Source: Centropus unirufus | Lineage: Eukaryota; Chordata; Aves; Cuculiformes; Centropidae | Assembly (NCBI GenBank): GCA_013397695.1 | Contig: VYZI01000320.1 | Span: 24,206 to 88,205 of the forward strand | Length of the DNA: 64,000 nucleotides | Direction of reading: 5' to 3' | In this document: positions 50,225 through 62,449 of the stretch, in pieces | Position numbering within the stretch: position 1 is the stretch's first letter | How the letters are laid out: each line of letters opens with the position of its first letter | The notes under the pieces: generated by a model | The model's database searches: none | What the model was told of the DNA's origin: nothing | What the model saw: the letters and a program-made list of their open reading frames with translations, nothing else | Made by a program: the position numbers and the translations under genes

Positions 50225-50539
50225 TGTAGCACATTTTTTTGCAGGCTGAAAGACATGAGGACATATGAAATGGCCTTGAGTGATAAAGAAGCAAGTGGGA
50301 AAAGCAGCTGTGAGAAGCTGGGAAAGCTGGTGGAGTAGACAGAGAGCACAACATGTGAATTGATAGAGTTAGCCAACGAAACGTATAGCTTAGGCGTGTG
50401 AACCACTAACAAGAGCCAATCAATGTAAAGGAAACAGGGTGTGTTCTAGATAGCAAAGGTATATAAAGAAGTAGTGGAGCACAATAAAGGTTCTCTTCTT
50501 TGGAGCACCAAGCAGGAATCCATGCCTTCAATCCCCATA
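50225..50539 (+). mobile_element. Solo LTR (ERVK-like) inserted in a CR1
   Basis: A 315-bp block starting TG (tgtagcac) and ending in ata, probably a mutated terminal ACA, flanked by 6-bp duplications ccccag (50219-50224 and 50540-50545). It has a retroviral promoter layout: CCAAT at 50416-50420, TATATAAAG at 50460-50468 and AATAAA at 50483-50488, followed by ggttctcttctttggagc. The short TATA-to-poly-A spacing and the 6-bp duplication favour an ERVK/beta-type LTR. No internal sequence is attached. The 63-codon + frame at 50147-50338 crosses the CR1/LTR junction and is not a gene. Confidence 0.82.
50460..50488 (+). promoter_or_regulatory. TATA box and poly-A signal of the nested LTR
   Basis: tatataaag at 50460-50468 and aataaa at 50483-50488, with a CCAAT motif 40 bp upstream of the TATA box. 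These mark the U3/R region and could in principle drive rightward transcription. Confidence 0.6.
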
Positions 50540-50839
50540 CCCCAGGAAAGTAGTCTTGGCACCATACCTGACAATATTCAGGAAGCATTTGGACAACGCA
50601 CTCAGACACATTGTGCAAATTTTGTTGTTGTCCTAAGCAGGGATAGGAGTTGGATTCGATGACCCTTGTGGGTCCCTTCCAACTCAAGTCATTCTCTCTT
50701 CATATATTTAGTTTCCCCTTTAACCAGGATGGAGGAAAAATATCCCCCAGATAATGAATACTCTGAATAAACTGTTCTTTAGGAATATCTGTGCTCTTTT
50801 GTACGAAATCGGAATGAGATGAAGGTTATTTTAGGAAAA

Positions 50840-51468
50840 GCCAACCATATCCAGGGCTGCATTCAAAGTAGTGTGACCAGCATGTCAAGGAAGAGGATTC
50901 TGACCCTCTATTCTGCTCTTGTAGGTCCTCTACCTGGAGTCCTGTAGTGAGTTATGGAGCCATCAGCACAGGAAGGACATGGATCTGTTAGAGAAAGTCC
51001 AAAAGAGGCAATGAAAATGATCAAACATCTGAAGTACCTCCCATACAAGGACAGGCTGAGAGAATTGGGGTTGTTCAGCCTAGAGAAGCGAAGGCTCCAG
51101 GAGACCTAAGAGCAACCTTTCAGTACTTGAAGGGGGGCTACAGAAAAGAATGGGAAGGGGTCCTTTATCAGGGAGTGCAGGGATAGGATAAGGGATAATA
51201 GTTTTAAAGATAAAAGAGGGAATATTTAAATTATATATCAGGAAGACTTTTTTTTCGTGTGAGGGTGGTGAGGCATTGGAAAAGGTTGCTCAGAGAAGTC
51301 GTGGATGTGCCATTCCTGGACATGTTCAAGGCCAAGTTGGATGATCAGGTGGATGAGCAGGTTGGATGATCACCTGATCAGGTGGAAGGTGTCCCTGCCC
51401 ATGGCAGAGGGCATGGAACTGGATGAGCTTTAATGTCTTTTCCAAACAAAACCGTTCTATGATTCTAG
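50840..51468 (+). mobile_element. CR1 LINE 3' fragment
   Basis: Sense CR1 from the late ORF2 region (ccagggctgcattcaaagta, gaccctctattctgctcttg, gtaggtcctctacctggag) through acaggctgagagaattgggg, agcctagagaagcgaaggct and tgctcagagaagtcgtggat to accgttctatgattctagg. A local duplication of the ggttggatgatcaggtgga motif occurs at about 51335-51385. Confidence 0.96.
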
Positions 51469-53489
51469 GCAAAATTCTGGAAATTCATGAGGTAAAAAAA
51501 GACCTAGCAAAAGGGAAACTTCAGAAGCAAAGGAAACTTCTTGCAGAACTTCCTAAAAGAGGAAAAATTTATCAGCTGACCTAGCAACTTAAAGGAGCAG
51601 CCAAAAGCAATTCCTCCATACAAAAAAACCACCTAGTTTAAGTGCAATGAAAAATTAATAGGGTGAGCTGCAACTAGGAGCTTTCTAATTATCAAGGTCT
51701 GAGGACTACACTTGGATACCGCTTCAGCTAAAGGTGAACTGGTGTGGAAAATAAAATGATGGTAGCTGGCTAGAAAGATTCTTGGACTTTGAAATGCAAC
51801 CTTTTCTGTCATGGAGGTCAAGAAATTAGGTTGGTAGGGCTTGCTCTACCTCCAGTGAAAATGACTAAGTAGAGTTTAAGGGCTAAACAGACTACGTGTA
51901 TTTTGATTTTATGGGTTTCTACAACAGAAGAGAGCAATAGCCAAAGGTAAAGATGCATTCAATGCTCACCTTTAATCATAAAATGGCCTTCAAACAGCAG
52001 AAATCAAAAGCACAGCTCCATCACTCCATTCTAGAAAGACTTGCACCATGAGCCATGTCTGCCTTCTAATTTTCCTACTTTGCATCACATCAAGATGAGT
52101 AAAGAAATTGGAAAAGCATTATAACTGCCTGATTACAAGACATCTCAATCTTTTATGTGCTATCTATCTGTTTCAAGCCCCAATTAAAACATGTAGGGCA
52201 ATTCATTCCACTACAAAAACAGATGGGAATAATTGCTCTTTGGAGATATTAGTCTCTTTTGATTTACTCTGGAAAGGGCTTGATTAGTGTAGGGAACACG
52301 GCTAATACATAGGTGGTGGTTAAAACGAGTGAAACCTGCCTGGAGGACATGGATGATCACCTGCTAACAATAGATTGAGACATGCGTATTTAGTCTGAAA
52401 TGCCTAATCTTTAGATCACTAAAATCAGATGAAATAAACCTTCATTTGCTAGGACAAGAATGAGAGAAAGAGCTGTAAGTCAGCTTCCAGCTTATTCCAA
52501 AAGTGAATCAGCAAAGGCCAATAGCTTTTTTCTTATTTATGTCACTGTTGTGAGAAGGAAATACTTCTACATTTCATATGAATGTAGCCAACTGAATTTG
52601 CATTATGCTTAAGTGCTTTAATATCATTGCTCCAATAACTTTTGAATGGGGGGAGCTGCTGAGAGTCTCATCATGTCATCCTGAATCCAACAGTTACACA
52701 TGGCGCTTCCAGATTATTTCTAAGCACTATGCTGCAAATAGTCCTAGTTTCACAACACCTGCAATTGGCTTTGGAACAAGAAGTGGAGATGCTCCATCTG
52801 TATATGTCTAATTATTTCACTGCTCTCTGTGTTGCTCCAAATACCTGCAGCTGTATACCTTTATATAGACATAAGGATACAGCATTCACAAAGCTGATGA
52901 TTCATTTCTGGGTAAAACTTCACTGAATATCATTCTTGCATTTATGTTCTTTGGGGTTCTTTTAGTTAGTAAATGTGCTATACCACTTTTTAAAAAGGAG
53001 AGCATTCAAAATCAAAATTAAACTAATTGGCTAATAATCGACCTGCTCTATAGCTACTCAGTTGTCAATTGATCATTAATTACGAAGCTTATTTAAAAAT
53101 ATATACAAGAGGAATACATCCATTTTAAAGTTAATAACATATAATTTCACTCTACTTTTTGCTCTGTAGACTATAAAAATATAGGGTGTGTAAACAGATA
53201 CAGATGTAATGCAAACATAGAATTTCTACTTGTCTGCTCCTTCACCTGATGTCTAATGATCTCTACAACATAGAATATTATACAGGCATTAAATTCAAAT
53301 AACAAGAATGTGATTTAGTAAACACTCTTTTTCACAGAATATTTAAGAATTCATCATCTTTGATTCCCAATTGCATTAAGGCAGCAAGCATTATAATGCA
53401 GTTTACACATTGCTCCTTCAAAAGCTGCTATTTTTAAAATCTTAGATTTTGAGACCAAGGCATACAGTTGCCCATATGGATGCTTGCTG
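51469..53489. other. Unique AT-rich sequence
   Basis: No repeat or gene recognised. The overlapping frames at 52605-52926 (+) have no recognisable domain. Confidence 0.5.
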
Positions 53490-54235
53490 ATCATAGAATC
53501 CTAGACTCATAGAATCACAAAAGAGTTCAGGTTAGAGAGGACCTTAAATATCATGCAGTTCCACCCCCTGTGCCATGGAGAGGTACATCTCCCACTAGAC
53601 CAGGCTGCTCAAAGCCTCATCCAACCTGGCCTTGACTTTTCCCCCTTTCAATTCAAAGCTGTTCCCCCTCAATCTATCACACATGCCCTTGTAAAAAGTC
53701 CCTCACCAACTTCCCCAAAGGCCCCCCTCAAGCACTAGAAAACCACTATAATGTCTCCCTGGAGACTTCTCTTCTGCAGGCTGAAAAAAACCAACTCTCT
53801 CAGCCCGTCCTCACAGCAGAGGTGCTCCAGCCTTCTGATAATTTTTGTGGCTCTCTTCTGGATCCATTCCAAAAGTTCCATATCCTTCTTATGTTGGGGA
53901 ATCCAGAAATGAACACAATACTGCAGGTGGGGTTTCACGAGAGGAGTGTGGAGGCAGAATCACCTTTCTTGATCTGCTGGCCACTCTTATTTTGATGAAG
54001 CCCAAGACACAGTTGGAATTCTGGGCAGCAAGTGCGCATTGCTCGCTTGTATTGAGCTTCTCATCAACCAGCACCCCCAAGTCCTTCTCTGCAGGGCTGC
54101 TCTCAATCACATCATCCCCTAGCCTGTATTGAAACTGCAGATTGCCCTGACCCAGGTGTGACCTTGTCCAGGACCCTCTGGATGACATCCCATCCTTCCG
54201 GCATGACAACCGCAACACTCAGCTTCACGTCACAT
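53490..54235 (-). mobile_element. CR1 LINE fragment, about 740 bp
   Basis: Antisense CR1 from tcatagaatcctagactcat and tgctcaaagcctcatccaac through ggagacttctcttctgcagg, caggtggggtttcacgagag, ttgagcttctcatcaaccag and accctctggatgacatccc. A short deletion joins tggccttgac to ttttccccctttc. The minus frame at 53889-54218 reads in the CR1 sense direction and keeps recognisable ORF2 C-terminal residues (DLGVLVDEKLN), so it is a truncated ORF2 relic, not a host gene. Confidence 0.95.
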
Positions 54236-54519
54236 CATGTCCCATCAAATGACACAGCATGGGCACATCTTCCTAGAAATATATAAAATATGTATATGAA
54301 TAGTAGGTTTGATACACCCACAAAGATGCAATATTTTAAGATTGTGCACGTCTTCACTGGTCTTTGGGGCACGAACAACAGTTGGATCAGGGGCCTTCCT
54401 TCTTCCAGCCTAAACACCTTTGTACTGCAACCTGAAAGGTGTTTCTATCTTGCTAGCAGGTATCCAAACCTTTTTTCTGGCAATCGAAACTCAGTAAGGA
54501 GTCCTACTAAGTGTAACAG
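54236..54519. other. Unique spacer
   Basis: Nothing recognised. An AT-rich patch lies at 54280-54300. Confidence 0.4.
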
Positions 54520-54735
54520 TGCTAAAGATTTTTTCCCTAATATAGAGTCTAAAACTATCCTGGTGCAACTTGAGACCATTTCCTCCCATCCTGCCACTAG
54601 TCACTCGGGAGAAAAGGCAACACCTGCCTTACTACAACCTCATTTCAGGTAGTTGTAGACAGCAGTAAGGTCTCCCCTCATCTTCCTCTACTTCAGACTA
54701 AACAATCCCAGTTTCTTCATCCACTCCTACAAGAG
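54520..54735 (-). mobile_element. CR1 LINE fragment lacking its 3' terminus
   Basis: gcaacttgagaccatttcct, agtcactcgggagaaaagg, tcatttcaggtagttgtaga, aggtctcccctcatcttcc and aaacaatcccagtttcttc are antisense CR1. The usual attctatg end is absent. The left boundary is uncertain. Confidence 0.82.
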
Positions 54736-57707
54736 AATAATTTTTCTTCTACTCTCCACTTGTCAGTTCTGTAATCAAGGACCTCATTAAGTCATTTTTT
54801 ATTCAACACTGAGCTTAGGTGTTATGGTCACAGAGTATGGATTCTCTTAGGACTTAGTAAAACAGCCTTCCTCACTTTACAAAAAAGATAGCTCGCAGCT
54901 GCAAATCAGCTCAGGTGTATGATTCTCAGCTTAAAGGCAATCCAGGCTCAGAGAGAATAATGTTTATTGGGGGATGAGAAGAAGGAAAAGAAGGTGAGAG
55001 ATGGTGTGTGAACTGAAGGCTAGAAGTAGCCTTTTGTCTGCTTGATGAACTGGACAACACTTTCTTTTTTAGTTTGTTCTTAAAGACTCTTTTTTTAATT
55101 GCCATAGTTGTACAGGGCTGGGAGCTGTATAATCACAGCTATGTTACTTTTGCAGTTTTGATTCTCATTTCTATTAAAAAAAGGAGTAGTAGAGATTTTT
55201 TTTTAATATTGGTATTAAAAAGCATATTATTTTGGAGAAAAAAAAAGCCTACTGAGTAATTTGAGTGTAAAAGAGAAAACATTGACCTTTGGGTAGATGG
55301 GGTAGATTTGGGTGGTTTCTTTTTTCTTGTACAGCACTAATTTATAGTCTACTATAAGAGTAGAATTGGAATCTCATCAATGGTAGAAGCAATTTTTGTG
55401 GTAGAAGTAAATTCTACTAAAGGATAAATCGGATATACTGATGCATCTTAAGAAGTACTTGTAAGCAACTAGTTAATAACTTAATTAATTTTCTGATCTA
55501 TATGGTGTTTATGTCTGAGTTGGAGTATTGTATAGTACTAACCTGGAAGTCTACACCTGTTGTTCTCTCCAAGAGAGAAGGAAGCTTTATTTAGTGACAC
55601 TTCTTTCTATATAAAAGCCTAACTAATGCTATTCCATCTTTGGTTATCTAGCACTGCAGTCCTTTCTGTTATGTGAAAGGAGTGACGTTAAAATAAATAT
55701 GAAGTAATTATTGTTCTGTTTGTACTTCTGATGCTAGCATAAATTTAGTGTTATAGTTCTCTTTTAAAATATCTGTAAATATTCTTCCTTGTGAGCAATT
55801 GAAGTTGAATGGTTCAGATTGATTGGTTTTAATGTAAAATTGTACAAAAAATCCAACTATTCTTTCAATCCTTGAGAGGCTGCATATTTTTTGTTTAGTT
55901 TGTGCATTTTTTGTGTTTATTTCTTGCCATTTTATTAGTGTTGTACCTATATGAAGGTGAATGGAACTAGATTTATGTATGTATCTCTCCTGTTGTAATA
56001 ACTTCTAGGACAATAAAAGTTTACAGTTGAGTAAAATCCATTCCCCCTCCTTACCAGGGTATTCACAAGCCTCCAGAACAAAGACCCAAGCTCAAATGCA
56101 CTATAAGCATGTTATTAAATTGTATTCTAAACTGCAGCACCTCATAGAAGATCTGGAAAAATTCATACCTTGAGATGCAACTTCTAGCATGGGAAGCAGT
56201 AGAGATGGCAAATGTCCTACAAATAATGGTCAAGGAGTCTTTGTACAAATGCTTTGAAAGATATTAAATTCTAAGAAGGAAAATAAATTGTGGGTAGCAT
56301 GCTTGCCTCTTAGTTCAAATGTTTATTATATGCTCCTTGGAATACCAGGAACCATGTTTGTTCTTGGGACCAGTTGAAACAGGCAGTTCCTTTGCCCTAC
56401 TGATACATATTAGTAAGAAAATCACCTGTTAAGTGACTAATGTAGTAGTCCTAGTAATTATAAGTCTACAGGATGGGAAAAAATAAATCCACAGGGAACA
56501 ATGTAGCTAATGCAGCAACAGGTACATGCATAGACCTTGGAGTTTAGTAAATGCAATGTGATGACTAATGTGTAGAAATTCTCTGTGTGTTTAAACGAAC
56601 AGTTGCCAAAGTTCACTGAACTATTAGTTTAACTGAACCCTAGGACTCTGCATTTTAAAACCAACATAAACCTTGAAAGGACTTTTATTTCAAATTTTAA
56701 TTTACTTTAGATTTTATTCTATTTTATTTTAAATAATGTACAGTTGCTGAAGAAAACTGTTTTAAGTAACTTACAGTTACTAAAAACATGTCCATGTATA
56801 ACTGCATGGATTTTTAAGCAGTTGGGCTTGACTCTACTTCTTTTTTTCTGTGATCACAGTACTGTCCTTTCAGTTTCCTAGCCAGACTTTTAAAGCTTTC
56901 ATTGACAATACAATTTTCCTAAATATGTCCCTGGCATCCTGCTCGGAGCCTGGAATTTGAATTTAAAATTGACCTGCCTTATCCATCTGAGAAGCTGCAA
57001 TAATGTGATTTCAGTCTTGTGTGAAAACACAGTAGAAACTGGAAACATAACCTAACCCCTTTTTTCTTTTTGGGATACACAAGATTATTGCTTGCAGATT
57101 AGCGTTTTTGAACAGCTAGGGTTATTTTTCTGCTAAGCTAAATTAGCTTCCAATAAAATTCAGGTGTTCCACATCTTGTAAAGGATCCAGGATTTATAGT
57201 TCTCGTGGATATTGTGTTGTCTCTGGCAGAGGACATGTCTTGATGACTCAACTGGATTTTTCTAGTTCTATGTTTCTATGGTAGGACTTCTCAACAGGAT
57301 CGTGTCCTAGTCTGTATTCTTATTTCCTCACCCTATGTTACAATCCAAAAAAACATTATTCTATTTGTTATCTTGGAGAGGACTTCACATTTCCAAGTTT
57401 TTGTTCCAGTTTCAGGCCAAGGTCTGGTTTCAAAGCTTACTGGCACATGTAAATTTGAATGTTAAGCCACACCATATCTTCCAGTTAATCTTGATCACAT
57501 TTTAAAAGCAATAATATCTTATAAAACACCACAAATAGGTCGTTGTTGTGGGTTTATAATACCTTTTTTTGTTCTTTGATTTTTTTCCACTTCATTCATA
57601 CACTGCAGTGCTGCTGGTTAGAATGTTCTGAGCAACTTTCCTTGCTTTTCAGGGTGATCTTATATTATGCTCTGGTAATATTTCTTCAGCTGTGTTTCTC
57701 TCCATGG
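54736..57707. other. Unique AT-rich sequence
   Basis: No repeat or gene recognised. Many T-rich and A-rich runs. Confidence 0.5.
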
Positions 57708-57877
57708 CATTACAGAATTATGGAATGGTTAGGGTTGGAAGGGACCTTAAAGATCATGCAGTTCCAACCACCCTGCCAGAGACAGGGACATCTTCCACTG
57801 GTTCGGGCTGCTCAAAACTTGATCCAACTTGGCCTTGAACATCACTAGGGACGGGGCATCCATCACTTCTCTGAACA
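57708..57877 (-). mobile_element. CR1 LINE 3'-terminal fragment
   Basis: cattacagaattatggaatg, gttggaagggaccttaaag, tgccagagacagggacatc, gacggggcatccatcacttc. Antisense CR1 end. Confidence 0.95.
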
Positions 57878-58055
57878 AAATATCTTGATGTAATGCATAG
57901 CAGGTTTAGACAAATATATCTAGGGAAAGTCTGAATTTTGATGTGAGGGGAAATCTGGTGGAATCCTGTTAAACAATAATTTGCTACAGTCTTGAACATA
58001 AAAGGTTACTTATGAATGCCACATCTACTTGAATGTGTACCTATCTTTATTCTTT

Positions 58056-58122
58056 CTAATGGCCAGTCACGTCACCAAGACAGAAGATGTTGGGGTCTTC
58101 TTTGTCGATGTCCCCTCTGTAC
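58056..58122 (-). CDS. Candidate short terminal coding exon, unidentified protein
   Basis: Read on the minus strand, taataatttcttttag (acceptor) is followed by a 67-bp stretch that is markedly more GC-rich than its surroundings. One frame gives 21 residues beginning YRGDIDKEDPNIF, then a stop (TAG). Third codon positions are strongly C- or G-biased (GAC ATC GAC, GAC CCC AAC ATC TTC). AATAAA follows 7 bases after the stop. I do not recognise the protein. A competing explanation is a 26-codon open frame on the + strand at 58059-58139 starting MASHVTKTEDVGVFF, so even the strand is uncertain. It could also be a retro-copied or conserved non-coding piece. Confidence 0.3.
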
Positions 58123-59929
58123 CTAAAAGAAATTATTAACTTTGAGAGCTGATATTGAACATTCACCATGAAATGCTGAAGCTTTTTTACTTTGCACAAA
58201 TTTATTTGTATACTGAGTTTCAAAGAAAGAATTCAAGGACAAGAGAAGTTGGCTAAGGTAGAATTAAAGTCTAAACATTAGTGCAACAGGAAGTATAAAG
58301 ACTGGGTGAAGGGCTGCATGGAAGGATCTTCTGGTGAGCAAGCCCTTTGGAATTTGTGACAGCTGGTATAAAAAATGGAGGTTTTTTGTTTGCTTTCCTT
58401 TAGCCTGTCTGAGTTGGGGAAAACTCAGCTCACAAAAAAACATGACAAAGCACAGAAGTTTGAAGAGTTGATTTTGTACATTTAAAAAATATATTTGTTT
58501 TTTAATACTTGAGCTTATTTTTTTCCTTCATTTGTGTTGTTTACAGAAACTAAATGTGTGTGAACTTAACTCGGTATGACTATTTGGCCTGGAAAATAAT
58601 TGGATAGAGAGGATCAAACATCTCCATTGCAGGACTGGAGAAGAAAGCCTCATCTCTTATACAGAGGGAGTATAGTGCCTGCCAGGTGTTTCTGTTCTGA
58701 TTAAAGAACTTATTATAATAGAAAAGCATGGCACAAGTATTATAAAGGGTCTATTTTAATTATTATTTTTCCTCCAATTATAATGAAGTCTCAAAATAAA
58801 TACCGACAACTTAAAATACAAATAGATGTACATTACAGAATACATATGGCAAAATAGACTTAGGGTTTTTTAACTATGTCATGAAAAATAGTCCCTTTAA
58901 CTAATCATACTAACAGCTTCACAACACATCTTGACAGTGAGCAAAGCTTAGTGACCACAAGATTTTTTTATTTTCCCCCCATTATTACTAATTTAAGTCT
59001 TATTTGTGGAGGAAATGTGAGGGTAGGATCTACTTGCTTGAGGTGAACAAAGAACTCTAACATCACCTGATTGTTGTAAATTGCAAGTTTCAGCATAAGA
59101 CTACCGAATTCTTTGGTTCTTAACTCCCTGGCTGCAATTTGATATGTAAAGTGTCTCGTTTATATATTTTCAAGTTATCTTATTCCAGACTGGTGAAGAA
59201 ATTAATATACTGGATTGTGTGATATTTTGAAAGCTTAAAAACCAATGCCTAGCAATATAATTCAAAAGTTTAAGGGTAAGGTTATGAAAGCATGGAACTT
59301 TCCCTTTTACATCCAGACATGTAGGATACTGTAGCTTTTGAATGCCCGGGTGGAAATTCTTGTCCTGCTGTCTTGAAACTCACATTTGTACAATGCTGAC
59401 TGGTGTGAGCAATGATAGTGAACGAGACAGACTGTCAGGCTGATTCTCGATGAGTTCTGAACAATTTGTTCTGCTTAAACTTATTTATAAAGGTGCCAAG
59501 TGAGTGAACGTAACTGCTGAAAACCCCACCTTAAAGTAAAAAAGGAGAGGCCGACTGGCAAAGTGCTTCGTTCTGTAACAGCAAGCAGACGTTAGCAAAC
59601 AGGAAAAGAGTTGAGTACTGTCAGAAGTAAGGCACGTTCTGGCTGCAAAGCACTTAATAGTAGCTTTCTGTTGACAGAGTATAATAAATCAATCTTCCAG
59701 ACATATACTGCCAGATCAAAACCACTACAGCTACAAAAAGCAAAGGGCTAATCCAGTACAGTCTCTCCAAACTGTATAACTACCTTTTATTTTTAAAACA
59801 AAAAAAAAAAAGTCCAAAACACCTCCCGCCAAAAGAAACTCAATCAAAAAACCTAGATTTTAACCTATAATAATTTTATGATAACTGCAGGAGTATAGTC
59901 AATATCAGGTCTAGAATAAGATCCAAGGG
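58123..59929. other. Unique AT-rich sequence
   Basis: No repeat recognised and no further exon that I could support upstream of the candidate exon. Confidence 0.45.
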
Positions 59930-60156
59930 TAGAGGTTTAGATTGGCTATTATGAAAAAGTTCTTCACTGAAAGAGTGGTAAAGCACAGGAAGAGACTGCC
60001 CAAGGCAGTGGTGGAGTCATCATAGCTGGAGGTGTTGAAAAATGTGTAGATGTGGAACTTTGGGACATGGCTTGGTTGGCATGGTGGTTCTGGGCTGATT
60101 GCCAGACTGGAAGATTTAGGGTCCTTTTACATCCTTAATGATCGTATGATTCTGTA
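59930..60156 (+). mobile_element. CR1 LINE 3' fragment
   Basis: agaggtttagattggctatt, aaaaagttcttcactgaaag, agtggtggagtcatcatagc, ggacatggcttggttggc and cttaatgatcgtatgattct are a sense CR1 end. Confidence 0.93.
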
Positions 60157-61723
60157 ACGCTGGTCCAGATGAAATGTGTGCTCCTGAGTGTTTTTACAGG
60201 GCACAGTCCTGGTACTCAGTCTTAGAGAAAAAATGTGAAATGTGAGTGCCAGAGTCATATGAAAAAAACAAAAAAAGATAAAGGTGGCTCCCTCTGAGGA
60301 TCAAGCAAGAAGTGAAAATATAGCTGTGAATGAGAACAGAATATCCCAGCTCCTGACTGGTGCCACCAATGGCCTCACAAGTTGGAGATTACTTTTTTGA
60401 GTGAAGAGAAAGAGAGCTCAGTGGTGGACAATTAAGAAGGTCCAGAGTTATTCTTGTTTGGCAACTCCCAATTACAATATAAAACACGATTGCTTGTCAC
60501 AGGCTCTGCGGACACTTCTTGAGATTCCTTCCAAGAGCAAAAAGACTTGAGATGCAGAGTAGCAGTTGCAGCTTGCTAAGAATAATGCTCACCACACTGT
60601 ATGTTGCTCTGTGCAACACAAGTCCAGGCAAATTTTAGAGTTTGGAGCAATATGCAACAATTGCAATAAATTGCATCACTTTCGTAAAAGTTTGCCAGCA
60701 CTTAGCTTGGATGGCACTTGTGTTAAGGTGGCTACAACAGCATTAGTGCAGAAGAATAACCTTAAGATGTGCCAGGCAATGTTACACCAGAAAAGAGCTC
60801 ATTTGTCAGGCAGTGTGTGCTTGGTGAAGTAAAATTTACTATTTGGATGTAAAGTAGCAGCTTGCAACAAAATGCAAACATGTGCTAAAGAGGGGGGGGG
60901 GGGGGGGGGAAGTGTGGCTTTGCTTTTTTTTCTCCTTCCTACCTGTAGGAATGATCTTACATAATCCTTAAAAGAGGAGCTAGAAAGACTTTTATTCTGG
61001 GTCTCAGAGGAAATGTAATTTGGAGGTAGTTAGCACCATAACATGTGGCTTCTGACTTCTTGTGGATCCTTTTATCACTGCTGCATTATTATTTTCTTCT
61101 TCTTTTCAATTTTAAGAGTTATAATTGAAAGCTTTTTAATGCAGAAGGTATTTTAAACACATCTTGGATGGGCTCTGACACTCCTAACTGCATTCAGAAA
61201 GTAGGTTTTTCTTCAGTTGTGGCACTAATCTGGTACTTTCCACTACCTGGGCAGCTACCTTGAGAAACCCTATATGAATGTGTGACTTTTGACATCCACA
61301 GTTCTCTATAAAAAAGTACTTGAAATTTGGTGTGAATGTTTAAGCATTGGTGGACAATACACAAGCTTAAGAAAGATGACAGTTAAATAGTTCTTTTATA
61401 TCTGCTGTTATGGAGAAAGAAATTGCTTGTAAAAATATTTAATTGTATTCAGAATCAGCAGAATTCCAGACATTATTTACAGAAAGAAAAAAAAGAAGAA
61501 ACTGTGACAGCATGCCCCTCCTTTTTGAATAACAGCTTTTTGCAGGTGGCAATCCAAGCCACGTTTGGCATGCAGAGGGATTTTTTTTTGATAATGTACT
61601 CTGGTCTATATGCCTGAAGTTTTTCAGCTGTGTAAAGCAACAGAAAGTTGTGTGTGGCAAAATTCCAGGGCTACTGCTCTGACAGAAAAACAATGTATGA
61701 AAGTAATCTGGGTGAAAGGAGGT
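60157..61723. other. Unique sequence with an 18-G run
   Basis: An 88-codon + frame at 60566-60832 is Cys- and Lys-rich but has no recognisable domain, and I do not call it a gene. The G run at 60892-60909 is listed separately. Confidence 0.45.
60892..60909 (+). repeat. Poly-G run of 18
   Basis: Eighteen uninterrupted G after aaag. A homopolymer of this length is prone to sequencing and assembly length error. Confidence 0.95.
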
Positions 61724-62060
61724 AATCACAGTATGGTGGGGGTTGGAAGAGACTTCTGGAGTTCATCCAGTCCAACATTCCTGTTAAACCAGGGTCACCT
61801 AGAACAGATTTTGAATATCTCCAGAGAAGGAGACTCCACGGTCTCCCTGGGCAGCCTGTTCCAGCGCTCCATCACTGTCACAGTGAAGTTTTTCCTTTTG
61901 TTCAGGTGGAACTTCCTGTGCTCCGGTGTTCTTCCCATTGCCCCTTGTCCCATGGCTGAGCACCACTGGAAAGAGTCTGGCCCCATTCTCTGGACACTTG
62001 CCCCTTAGATACAGGTCCACATTCCCTTTTGGGGGCTAAGCAGACCCAGGTCTTTCAAGT
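61724..62060 (-). mobile_element. CR1 LINE 3' fragment (distinct subfamily)
   Basis: taatcacagtatggtggggg, ttggaagagacttctggag, ttcatccagtccaac, cagggtcacctagaacag, actccacggtctccctgggc and ttgccccttgtcccatg. Antisense. Its subfamily differs from most others in the window. The 132-codon + frame at 61610-62008 is antisense CR1. Confidence 0.93.
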
Positions 62061-62449
62061 GGGTGGAGGAGTTCCCACTGCCAATCCCCCCTTATCCTCT
62101 AAAGGCAGATATGGTATCCTGGGGCCACCAAAGACGATTTATGGAAACCTTGGTCTAGTGTGACAACTAGCTTTAAGTGTATGCTGCATTAAGTAAGAAA
62201 GAGAGGGTGTTAAATGCTCCTCAAAAGGATCCTAACTCACACTAACAAAGCACTGAAGCAGGCATGGGGTGTTGGTACATCACAACTCAGCTGCTGCCAT
62301 TGGCCGTGCCAGACTTCTTGCACCCCAAGTCCTACACTGATGCTCTGGTGTGGGTCTTTATGGCGATGCCTGCAAGGGCTATCCCCATTAAAACTAGGAA
62401 TTGCAACATGTTGCCCAACTAGAGATAGACACCTAGAGAAGCTGGTATC
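62061..62449. other. Unrecognised spacer between CR1 copies
   Basis: The region has intermediate GC content and could be 5' CR1 sequence of the next element, but I could not confirm it. Confidence 0.35.

Larger units (their letters stand above)
50105..50697 (+). mobile_element. CR1 3' fragment interrupted by a small LTR
   Basis: Sense CR1 in two parts. 50105-50224 runs tgatctcttctttctggtga, gatattaggagcagtttctc and actggaacaggctccccag. 50540-50697 runs ccccaggaaagtagtcttgg, catttggacaacgcactcag, ggagttggattcgatgaccc and ttgtgggtcccttccaactc. The two parts are consecutive in the family, and ccccag is present on both sides of the inserted LTR. Confidence 0.92.

Noticed and set aside
53889..54218. 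109-codon minus-strand frame with a DLGVLVDEKL motif
   Set aside because: The motif is from CR1 ORF2. It is a relic of the transposon, not a host gene.
60566..60832. 88-codon Cys/Lys-rich plus-strand frame
   Set aside because: No recognisable domain, and the cysteine spacing fits no zinc finger I know. No splice or start-site support.
61610..62008. 132-codon plus-strand frame
   Set aside because: Its second half is antisense CR1, and the rest is featureless.
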